From positions 186,001-250,000 of the forward strand of contig JARHXX010000004.1 of the NCBI GenBank assembly GCA_029269125.1: a stretch of DNA of 64,000 nt, written 5' to 3'. Origin of the DNA: Kiritimatiellaeota bacterium B1221. GTDB taxonomy: Bacteria; Verrucomicrobiota; Kiritimatiellia; SS1-B-03-39; UBA6053. Under the pieces are notes generated by a model that was not told the DNA's origin, searched no databases, and was given only the letters and a program-made list of their open reading frames with translations. Both the position numbers and the translations under genes were made by a program. Positions 43,194 through 50,049 of this stretch are shown piece after piece; within the stretch, counting starts at the first letter, position 1; each line of letters opens with the position of its first letter.

Positions 43194-44267
43194 ATGAGTG
43201 CTTCTGCTGATAACCGGAAATCCCCGCCCACCCTCAAGACGATTGCAAATGCGCTGGGGATGTCGGTTTCCGGGGTTTCCATAGCCCTGCGCAACGATCC
43301 TTCGATTCCTGAGAGTACCTGTCAGCGGGTACAGGCGGAGGCGGAACGGCAGGGATACCGCCGCAATCCGCTGGTCTCCGCATTCTGCGCCAACCGCCGT
43401 CCCCGTGACAATGCGGGACTGACCACGCTGGCCTACGTCTGGCAACAGGCGCCCATCGACCCGCGTAGCGCCATCCATCGCTTTTACCAGGGCGCGATGG
43501 AACGGGCGGCGGAGCTGAACTATCAACTGGAGGCTTTTGACCCGGCGGACGCTGGGCTGGGCCACGAGCGGCTGGATAACATTCTCTATGCGCGCGGGAT
43601 CCGCGGCATTCTACTCGCACCTCCATTTCCCGCCGACGGCAAGGTAACCTTCCGCTGGGAACGTTACGCGGTGGTGAGTATCGGACGGGATATCCGGCAG
43701 CCGGTGGTGCATAATATTTCGCTGGACGGTTTTGCATCCATGACCGGGGTGTTTCAGGATCTCCGCCGCCTGGGATTCCGCTGCCCGGGGCTGGTGCTGG
43801 ACCGGGAATTTGACCGGCGGCTGAATTACGTGGTGAGTTCGGCTTATCAGGCCTTTGTGCATCATGTGGAAGATCCCGGGGAGGCCCGCCTGCTGTATGA
43901 TGAGGGACCAGGCCTGGCACCGGAACGGGTGGCCGCCTGGGTGAAGAAAACCGGAGTGGACGTGGTGATCGGCCACCGGGCCGGATTGATGCCGGGTTTG
44001 CAGGCGCTGGGACTGAACATTCCGGAAGACATTGGATTTATGACCCTGCAGGGAAACTACCTGGACGAGGGAATTGCCAGCATTCAACGGAACGCCCGGC
44101 GAATCGGGCGCACCGCGGTGGAAATGCTGGTGGATGAACTGCAGCGCAACGAAACCGGGATTCCCGTCCTGCCCAAACGGGTGCGCCTGCTCGGCACCCT
44201 TGCCCCGGCCGCCAGTCTGGGACGCCGGGGGCCGGTTTCCTTAAATATCGGTAAATCCAAGAACTAA
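43194..44267 (+). CDS. LacI-family transcriptional regulator
   Basis: About 357 residues from ATG 43194; a GTG at 43179 is the alternative. The HTH is TLKTIANALGMSVSGVSIAL, followed by the hinge region (QRVQAEAERQGYRRNP) and a PBP1-like effector domain (YARGIRGILLAPPF, RRLGFRCPGLVLDREF, GRTAVEMLVDELQRNE). It is followed by two PEP-CTERM genes and a sulfatase, all in the same direction, and shares an operator with their promoters. It probably controls this module in response to a released glycan. Confidence 0.88.
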   Translation: MSASADNRKSPPTLKTIANALGMSVSGVSIALRNDPSIPESTCQRVQAEAERQGYRRNPLVSAFCANRRPRDNAGLTTLAYVWQQAPIDPRSAIHRFYQGAMERAAELNYQLEAFDPADAGLGHERLDNILYARGIRGILLAPPFPADGKVTFRWERYAVVSIGRDIRQPVVHNISLDGFASMTGVFQDLRRLGFRCPGLVLDREFDRRLNYVVSSAYQAFVHHVEDPGEARLLYDEGPGLAPERVAAWVKKTGVDVVIGHRAGLMPGLQALGLNIPEDIGFMTLQGNYLDEGIASIQRNARRIGRTAVEMLVDELQRNETGIPVLPKRVRLLGTLAPAASLGRRGPVSLNIGKSKN

Positions 44268-44318
44268 ACCGTTTCAGTCGATTATGTTTTGCCATAGGCA
44301 TCTGGGGTGAAGTATTCT
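44264..44318 (+). promoter_or_regulatory. LacI-type operator and promoter before PEP-CTERM gene
   Basis: CTAAACCGTTTCAG (44264-44277) is a near-palindrome with a central CG, typical of LacI-family sites. It overlaps the stop codon of the regulator gene. A -35 box TTGCCA (44289-44294) and -10 box TATTCT (44313-44318), 18 bases apart, lie downstream of it. The same operator and spacing recur at 45417-45471. Confidence 0.6.
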
Positions 44319-44366
44319 AAATGGTTAAAAACATTCCTTAAAACCAATATTCTTCTGGAGCTTCAC

Positions 44367-45200
44367 ATGAAACCTAATCTACCTACTGCTTTTTTCGCCA
44401 GCAGTCTCTTTGCCATCACCTCAATGATTCAAGCTAATGTGCTGGTGTATGAGGGTTTTGATTATACGGAAAACACCCGGGTTCAGGCCTCCAATAATCT
44501 CAATGGTGGTACGGGATGGAGCAATGCCTGGCAGGAAATAGAAGGCAACACTAACAGATACTGGGGCACCGCAGCCGGGACACTTGCCTATGAGAATACC
44601 GGCAATGTCGGAGACCTGGAAATATCCGGAGGATACATTGAGGTAGCCGGGACTCAAAATGACAATAGAGTCATCGAGCGTTCTTTCACGCCCACATTCA
44701 ATACCACCACGAACAGCGATATCTGGTTCAGTGTGTTATCCGCCGGGCCCGGAGGCAATGGGGTGGATGTGAATTTGTTTGGAGGCGGATCCAAACAAAT
44801 CGGCTGGCAGATGGATGGAACGATCACGCTCACCAACGGGTTGGCTTCTGGTACCGATAGTTCGGGGAAGGGAATGACAGTTGGATCCGCAACACTTCTG
44901 GTCGCGAATATCGACCTTGCAAATAGCGAGATTCAGTACTGGTTGAACCCGATCGTGGGCAGTGCGAGCCCCGGCAGTGCCGACTATGCCAGCAATGTGC
45001 TTACCCTTGATTCCAGCGTCACCTCTCTCGATGCCATCCGCCTTTTCGCCAATACCCAAAACAGCGGCAAAATTGATGAAATTCGTTTTGGCGAAACTTT
45101 CGCGGATGTCACCCCGGTGCCCGAACCCTCCTCGCTGGCCCTGCTCGCAGGTGCGATGGGCATGCTGATCGCCTGCCGCCGCTTGCAAAGCCGCCGTTGA
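44367..45200 (+). CDS. PEP-CTERM protein with ConA-like fold
   Basis: 277 residues from ATG 44367, which has a GGAG site; an in-frame ATG at 44307 is too far upstream. The mature domain begins with VLVYEGFDYTENT, a hallmark of a large group of verrucomicrobial PEP-CTERM proteins, and has ERSFTPTFNTTTNSDIWFS strands. The C-terminus VPEPSSLALLAGAMGMLIA is followed by RRLQSRR. It has a LacI-type operator before it and a terminator behind. It is probably a surface protein of unknown binding partner. Confidence 0.87.
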   Translation: MKPNLPTAFFASSLFAITSMIQANVLVYEGFDYTENTRVQASNNLNGGTGWSNAWQEIEGNTNRYWGTAAGTLAYENTGNVGDLEISGGYIEVAGTQNDNRVIERSFTPTFNTTTNSDIWFSVLSAGPGGNGVDVNLFGGGSKQIGWQMDGTITLTNGLASGTDSSGKGMTVGSATLLVANIDLANSEIQYWLNPIVGSASPGSADYASNVLTLDSSVTSLDAIRLFANTQNSGKIDEIRFGETFADVTPVPEPSSLALLAGAMGMLIACRRLQSRR

Positions 45201-45230
45201 CTCTGAATCAGAATTCTGTTGCCAACTTCT

Positions 45231-45263
45231 TGCCGCACCGGTGCCATCCGGGCGGCATTTTTG
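45231..45263 (+). terminator. Terminator after PEP-CTERM gene
   Basis: Stem TGCCGC(A)CCGG with CCGG-GCGGCA and a short loop, followed by five T residues. Confidence 0.75.
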
Positions 45264-45416
45264 CGTTTATAAGTTCCAGTTGCTCTCAGTGATCCGTTAA
45301 ATCGGGGTGTTTCAGGCATCTGCGCGATCGCGGGTTCCGCTGTCCGGAAGGTGTGGACCACCTGTAACGCCATGAAACCGGGATCCAAACGGTGAAATTC
45401 CGCTTAAATCCTTCAA

Positions 45417-45471
45417 CTAAACCGTTTCAGTTAATGGTGTTTTGACTGAACTGTCCGGGACAAAGTATAAG
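45417..45471 (+). promoter_or_regulatory. LacI-type operator and promoter, second copy
   Basis: CTAAACCGTTTCAG (45417-45430) is identical to the site at 44264-44277. It is followed by -35 TTGACT (45442-45447) and -10 TATAAG (45466-45471), 18 bases apart. The following PEP-CTERM gene starts at 45510 with an ACGGAG ribosome site. Confidence 0.65.
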
Positions 45472-45509
45472 GCATAAATTAATATATAAAAAATTTTACG
45501 GAGCTTCAT

Positions 45510-46259
45510 ATGAAAACGATTTTTCGCACCACCCTTATTGCCGCAGTGTTCCTGTCTACGCAGGCCGCATCCGCCGCCACCATTCTGATTGATTTCGGCA
45601 AGGACGACAGTGGCTATGAAACCAGTGGCAATTGGAATAATTTTGCCGAGGATGGAACAGGTGGTGATGCTTTTCGTTTTTCGAGTACACCCTATACCAT
45701 GCTCACCGATATGATCGATTCCGATGGAGCGAATACAGGTGTGGATTTGGTGTATTTCAGTGAATGGGTGAGTAGCGGCTCTACAGGAAATATCAGTTCG
45801 GGGATTGGTGGCGCAGATAACAATGTGGCGACCTCCACCGCTTACCCGACCACCGCCACCCGTGACACCATGTTCCTTAGTGCAGGAACTTCAACGACCA
45901 GAGCAGCTGCGATCACCTTTGAGCTGAGAGATCTGGAGGCCAATGGGTTCTATGATCTTTCCTTCTTCGCATCGGTTCCGGATACAAGGCAGAACACCAC
46001 CTGGACGGTGGGAAGCGATTCGGTTTCTCTGAACCCCGGCTATTATACCGGGAACGCGGTGAGCCTAAGCAGTGTTCAGGCTGATGCGAGTGGCACTTTA
46101 CAAATTGTCTGGTCAAACAATCCAAATACTGCATCCACCAACAATGCCGCCCACTGGAACACTCTGGAAATCGTCGCCGTCCCTGAACCCTCTTCGCTGG
46201 CGCTGCTGCTGGGCGCGATGGGCATACTGATCGCCTGCCGCTGGCGTGCACGCCGCTAA
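45510..46259 (+). CDS. PEP-CTERM protein
   Basis: 249 residues. A signal peptide ends near ASAATILIDFG. The mature part (ILIDFGKDDSGYETSGNWNN) resembles the neighbouring family whose start is LIDF.., and the member at 55089-55910 appears paralogous. The C-terminus VPEPSSLALLLGAMGILIA is followed by RWRARR. A strong ribosome site (GGAG) and a LacI operator precede it, and a perfect hairpin follows. The function is likely surface binding; the ligand is unknown. Confidence 0.87.
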   Translation: MKTIFRTTLIAAVFLSTQAASAATILIDFGKDDSGYETSGNWNNFAEDGTGGDAFRFSSTPYTMLTDMIDSDGANTGVDLVYFSEWVSSGSTGNISSGIGGADNNVATSTAYPTTATRDTMFLSAGTSTTRAAAITFELRDLEANGFYDLSFFASVPDTRQNTTWTVGSDSVSLNPGYYTGNAVSLSSVQADASGTLQIVWSNNPNTASTNNAAHWNTLEIVAVPEPSSLALLLGAMGILIACRWRARR

Positions 46260-46286
46260 GTGGACGTCACCGTTCTGCACTTTTTG

Positions 46287-46316
46287 CATGCCGTCCGGAA
46301 ATGTCCGGACGGCATG
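46287..46316 (+). terminator. Terminator after PEP-CTERM gene
   Basis: A perfect 13-bp stem (CATGCCGTCCGGA with TCCGGACGGCATG) and a 4-base loop, followed by a T-rich run. Confidence 0.85.
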
Positions 46317-46357
46317 TTTCTTTTCCGGTTTTCACCACTTCTACTATTTTCCTTCCC

Positions 46358-48754
46358 ATGAATTTCACTTCCCTGTTCAGTTGCGCTGCGTTACTGCTGT
46401 TAAGTCCCGCCCTCCACGCCCAAACGCCTAACGTGCTGTTTCTGGTCAGTGACGATCTCAATCAGAATATGGGGGCCTTCGGACATCCGCTGGTGCAGAC
46501 TCCGGAGATTGACAGCCTGGCGGCGCAGAGTCTGAAGTTTGACCGCGCCTACTGTCAGTGGCCGGTGTGCGGTCCCTCCCGTGCCAGTTTTCTCACCGGT
46601 CTCTATCCGGATCAGAACGGGGTCAAGGATCTGCACACTGCGGTGCGGGACACTCTCCCCGGCGTGGTCACACTGCCGCAGTACTTTATGAATCACGGTT
46701 ACCGCTCCGCCCGGGTGGGCAAACTCTATCACATGAGCAACCCCAACGGCATCGGGGAAAACGGGGAGGATGATCCGCAGTCCTGGGACGAACGCTACAA
46801 TCCGGAGGGGGTGGACAACAGCACGGAGGTGCGGAACGAAATCAAGATTCTGAACAGTTCAGGCTCGGCCTGGCAGAGCGGGGGATGGACCAGTACCGGC
46901 GCACGTTTGAGTTATCTGGCCGCGGAAGGCACCACCTCCGGTGGGGTGGACAAGGGAGATCCGCTGAATCATACCGATGGCATGGTGGCCACCAAAGCGG
47001 TTTCGCTGATTGAGCAGTATGCTGCAGACGGAGATCCTTTTTTTCTGGCGGTGGGATTTTTCAAACCCCACACCCCCTTTGTGGCGCCCAAACAGTATTT
47101 TGATTTGTACGATCCGGCCGACATCGTGGTCCCCAGCATCCCGGCGGATTATTATGCCACCCTGCCGGCCGCCGCGCTGGCCACGATCCGTGAACGCTCC
47201 TACGAAAACGGACTGGACGAGACTCTTGCCCGGCAAACCATTCTCGCCTACTACGCGACCATCTCCTTTATGGACGCCCAGTTGGGCCGGGTGCTGGATG
47301 CACTGGACGATCCGAACGGCGATGGCGACACTGCGGACAGCATCCGCGACAACACCATCATCGTCTTTCTCTCCGACCACGGCTACCACATGGGGGAACA
47401 CGACAAATATCAGAAAACCACCCTGTTTGAAGATGCCACCCGGGCACCGCTGATGATTTCCGCGCCGGGCATGACCACCGCCGGCCAAAGCACGGCCTCG
47501 CTGGCGGAAATGGTGGATCTGTATAAAACGCTGGCCGATCTGGCCGGTCTGCCCGAACCGGAGCAGGTGTCGGGGGTGAGTTTGAAGCCGGTGCTGGACA
47601 ACCCCGTCCAGACGGTCCGGGACAGCGCTTTGACTCAGCAGGATACCCATTACACGCTGCGGACCGACCGCTACCGCTACACCCGCTGGGGCAGTGGCGG
47701 CACGGGGAATATTGAACTCTACGATCACCAGACCGATCCGCAGGAACTGGACAATCTGGCCTATTCGGCTCCCGCGGCCCATACGGCATTGCTCGCGGAT
47801 CTGGATGCACAGCTTACCGTCCGCATAGAAGAGGCTCAGGCCCTTGTGCAATCCGATCCTTTTCCCGGCAGCGAAAACAGCAGCCCCTTTGGCGGAGAAC
47901 CTCATAACATCCCCGGACGCATAGAAGCAGAAAACTATGATGCGGGCGGTGCGCTGACGGCCTATTATGATAAAACGGCCGGGAACAGTCTTTCCGGGAC
48001 AGGGTATCGAAATGAAGATGTGGATCTTGCCATCTGCAGCGATACCGGTGGCGGATATAATATTGGAGGATTCGATGGTGGGGAATGGCTGGCCTACACC
48101 GTGGATGTCCCGGCCGGCGTGTATGATCTTCATTTCCGGCTCGCATCCAACAACTCCGGTAGCCTGGCCTCCATCGAGGCCTATCTGGAGGGGGAACTTC
48201 TCGGAAAGGTCACGGCTCCTGCGACCGGCGGATGGCAGGACTGGCAGACGGTGACCCTTGCGGATGTGGTGGTGAAACCCGGGGGGAAAGGGAGGAAACT
48301 GGTGCTGCGATGCAGTACCGGTGGCGAAAAATATAATGTCAACTGGGTGGAGTTTGCCATGAAAAGCACCCGCTTCGATTTGTGGCGGACACAGTTTGAC
48401 GGCTGGGAGTCCTCCGATCCCAGCACAACGGAGAATGATGACGGAGATGCCGCATCGAACGCTGTGGAGTACGTGTTTGATACCGACCCCACCGACCCCG
48501 GGTCGACGCCTGACCTGGGGCTGCAGGTTGTCAGGTCCCCGGTGGCGGGCCAGCTGACTTTCAAACGGCAGAAGTACGATGCCAATCTGACCTACACCCC
48601 CAAATGGTCAACGGATTTAACCCATTGGTACAGCACGGGTTTTACGCTGGATTCCCTTAAAGATTACGGGGCGGTTGAAGAAGTGAGTTACCAAAAGCTC
48701 AAAGAGGACGGGTCAGACCTGCTCTTCCTGAAAATTGAAGTAAATGGACTCTGA
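46358..48754 (+). CDS. Secreted sulfatase (iduronate-2-sulfatase-like) with CBM6
   Basis: 798 residues from ATG 46358, which gives a signal peptide ending LHA before QTPN; the upstream ATG at 46301 lies in the terminator. The sulfatase domain (about 22-500) has metal-binding SDDLNQN and the formylglycine motif CGPSRASFLTG with Cys71, and YCQWPVCGPSR resembles iduronate-2-sulfatases. Residues about 520-670 form a CBM6-type module (IPGRIEAENYDAGG, GEWLAYTVDVPAGVYDLHF, TGGWQDWQTVTL). The C-terminal 130 residues hold an acidic ENDDGDAASNAVEYVFDTD motif common in verrucomicrobial exoproteins. It likely desulfates polysaccharides and binds them. It is the final gene of the second LacI module. Confidence 0.9.
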   Translation: MNFTSLFSCAALLLLSPALHAQTPNVLFLVSDDLNQNMGAFGHPLVQTPEIDSLAAQSLKFDRAYCQWPVCGPSRASFLTGLYPDQNGVKDLHTAVRDTLPGVVTLPQYFMNHGYRSARVGKLYHMSNPNGIGENGEDDPQSWDERYNPEGVDNSTEVRNEIKILNSSGSAWQSGGWTSTGARLSYLAAEGTTSGGVDKGDPLNHTDGMVATKAVSLIEQYAADGDPFFLAVGFFKPHTPFVAPKQYFDLYDPADIVVPSIPADYYATLPAAALATIRERSYENGLDETLARQTILAYYATISFMDAQLGRVLDALDDPNGDGDTADSIRDNTIIVFLSDHGYHMGEHDKYQKTTLFEDATRAPLMISAPGMTTAGQSTASLAEMVDLYKTLADLAGLPEPEQVSGVSLKPVLDNPVQTVRDSALTQQDTHYTLRTDRYRYTRWGSGGTGNIELYDHQTDPQELDNLAYSAPAAHTALLADLDAQLTVRIEEAQALVQSDPFPGSENSSPFGGEPHNIPGRIEAENYDAGGALTAYYDKTAGNSLSGTGYRNEDVDLAICSDTGGGYNIGGFDGGEWLAYTVDVPAGVYDLHFRLASNNSGSLASIEAYLEGELLGKVTAPATGGWQDWQTVTLADVVVKPGGKGRKLVLRCSTGGEKYNVNWVEFAMKSTRFDLWRTQFDGWESSDPSTTENDDGDAASNAVEYVFDTDPTDPGSTPDLGLQVVRSPVAGQLTFKRQKYDANLTYTPKWSTDLTHWYSTGFTLDSLKDYGAVEEVSYQKLKEDGSDLLFLKIEVNGL

Positions 48755-49114
48755 TCCGGTGACGTTACGGGTGCAGGTCCATCGGAATAGGGTGGGTTGA
48801 GGGAGGTATTGGGGCGGGCTGTTTGCCTATGGACGGGGGAGGGGATTTTGCCTGATTTCAGTAACAAATCCCATTCTTCATCCGGATGTTTCATGAAAAA
48901 AAAATAAATAATGGTTTCAAGTTGAGGCAGTGAAACCGGAGGGAATCCCACCTTCACTTCACCAAAACCGCTGTGGGAGAATTTCCAAAAATTTTTTTTT
49001 GAACATTTTGAGTCCCGAAAAGTCATGTATCAAAACCGGAAACGGGAAGGCTTTTAACGGGCGTTCTTTTGTTTCCTTTTTGAATCCCACCCTAAATCCT
49101 AATTCGAAATCAGA
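48755..49114. other. Intergenic region before the ABC operon
   Basis: An inverted repeat GGTTTCA (48913-48919) with TGAAACC (48931-48937) is present. The region holds the promoter of the ABC operon, but I cannot fix its boxes. Nothing else was recognised. Confidence 0.3.
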
Positions 49115-50035
49115 ATGATAATAGTACAATCCCTGTCTAGAAATTACGGTGATTTCAAGGCGGTCGACGAGGTCTCTTTTGAAATCAAAAAAGGTGAAGT
49201 GGTTGGTTTGCTCGGCCATAATGGTGCAGGCAAAACCACGATCATGAAAATGCTTACGGGCTATTTGGAGCCCAGCTCCGGTTCCATAGAAGTGGATCGG
49301 ATCCCTATCGAAACCGACATAAGGCGTATTCAATCCCGAATCGGCTACTTGCCGGAAAATTGTCCGGTCTGGCCGGAGATGACGGTGATTGATTATTTGG
49401 AATATCAGGCGCATCTGCATGGCGTTAAAAAAAATGCCATTCGGGAAGCGGTAACCACCGCGATCCGCCGTACCGCTTTGAAGGAAAAAGCGGAGTCGGT
49501 GATTCAAACCCTTTCCCGGGGCTACCGTCAACGTGTGGGCGTTGCGCAGGCGATTCTGCATCATCCGGATATTATTATTCTGGATGAACCCACGAACGGT
49601 CTCGATCCCACCCAGATTTTTCAAATGCGTGAATTGATTCGTGATTTGGCTCAAACGGCAACTGTCATTTTATCCACCCATATTCTGCAGGAAGTGCAGG
49701 CGGTCTGTGAGCGGGTATTGATAATGCGGGAAGGTAAATTGGTGGTCGATTCGGATATCAAGGCTCTACAGTCGGGCCAGCAACTCCGGGTGTCGGTCGA
49801 CAATGCCGAGGCGAAGAAATATCTCGCGAAAGTTGAGGGTGTGACCCGGGTGGAACCCCTGGGTCAAGAGAAAGAAATCTCCGCGTACCTTCTCGATTGC
49901 AGCGAAGAGGCCGCCCCGTCGGTGGCGGCCGCAGTTGCGAAAGCGGGCGACAAGCTGTTTCGCCTTTCTCCAGAAGTACGCAATCTGGAAACGGTGTTCG
50001 CTGAAGTGAATATGACCGGCTCTCAGGCCGCATAA
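49115..50035 (+). CDS. ABC transporter ATP-binding protein (GldA-like)
   Basis: 306 residues with Walker A GLLGHNGAGKTTIMK, the Q-loop region GYLPENCPVWPEM, signature LSRGYRQRVGVAQ, and Walker B IIILDEPTNGLDP. The C-terminal 80 residues form the accessory domain found in GldA/NatA-type subunits. It powers the adjacent permease, whose start is 14 bases downstream. The operon resembles gliding-associated (Gld) ABC systems found in non-gliding bacteria as well. Confidence 0.9.
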   Translation: MIIVQSLSRNYGDFKAVDEVSFEIKKGEVVGLLGHNGAGKTTIMKMLTGYLEPSSGSIEVDRIPIETDIRRIQSRIGYLPENCPVWPEMTVIDYLEYQAHLHGVKKNAIREAVTTAIRRTALKEKAESVIQTLSRGYRQRVGVAQAILHHPDIIILDEPTNGLDPTQIFQMRELIRDLAQTATVILSTHILQEVQAVCERVLIMREGKLVVDSDIKALQSGQQLRVSVDNAEAKKYLAKVEGVTRVEPLGQEKEISAYLLDCSEEAAPSVAAAVAKAGDKLFRLSPEVRNLETVFAEVNMTGSQAA

Positions 50036-50049
50036 AGGAGGGGGGAACC

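Noticed and set aside
46859-48133. 424-codon frame antisense to the second sulfatase
   Set aside because: A shadow frame of a GC-rich coding region; the plus strand carries complete sulfatase and CBM6 motifs.
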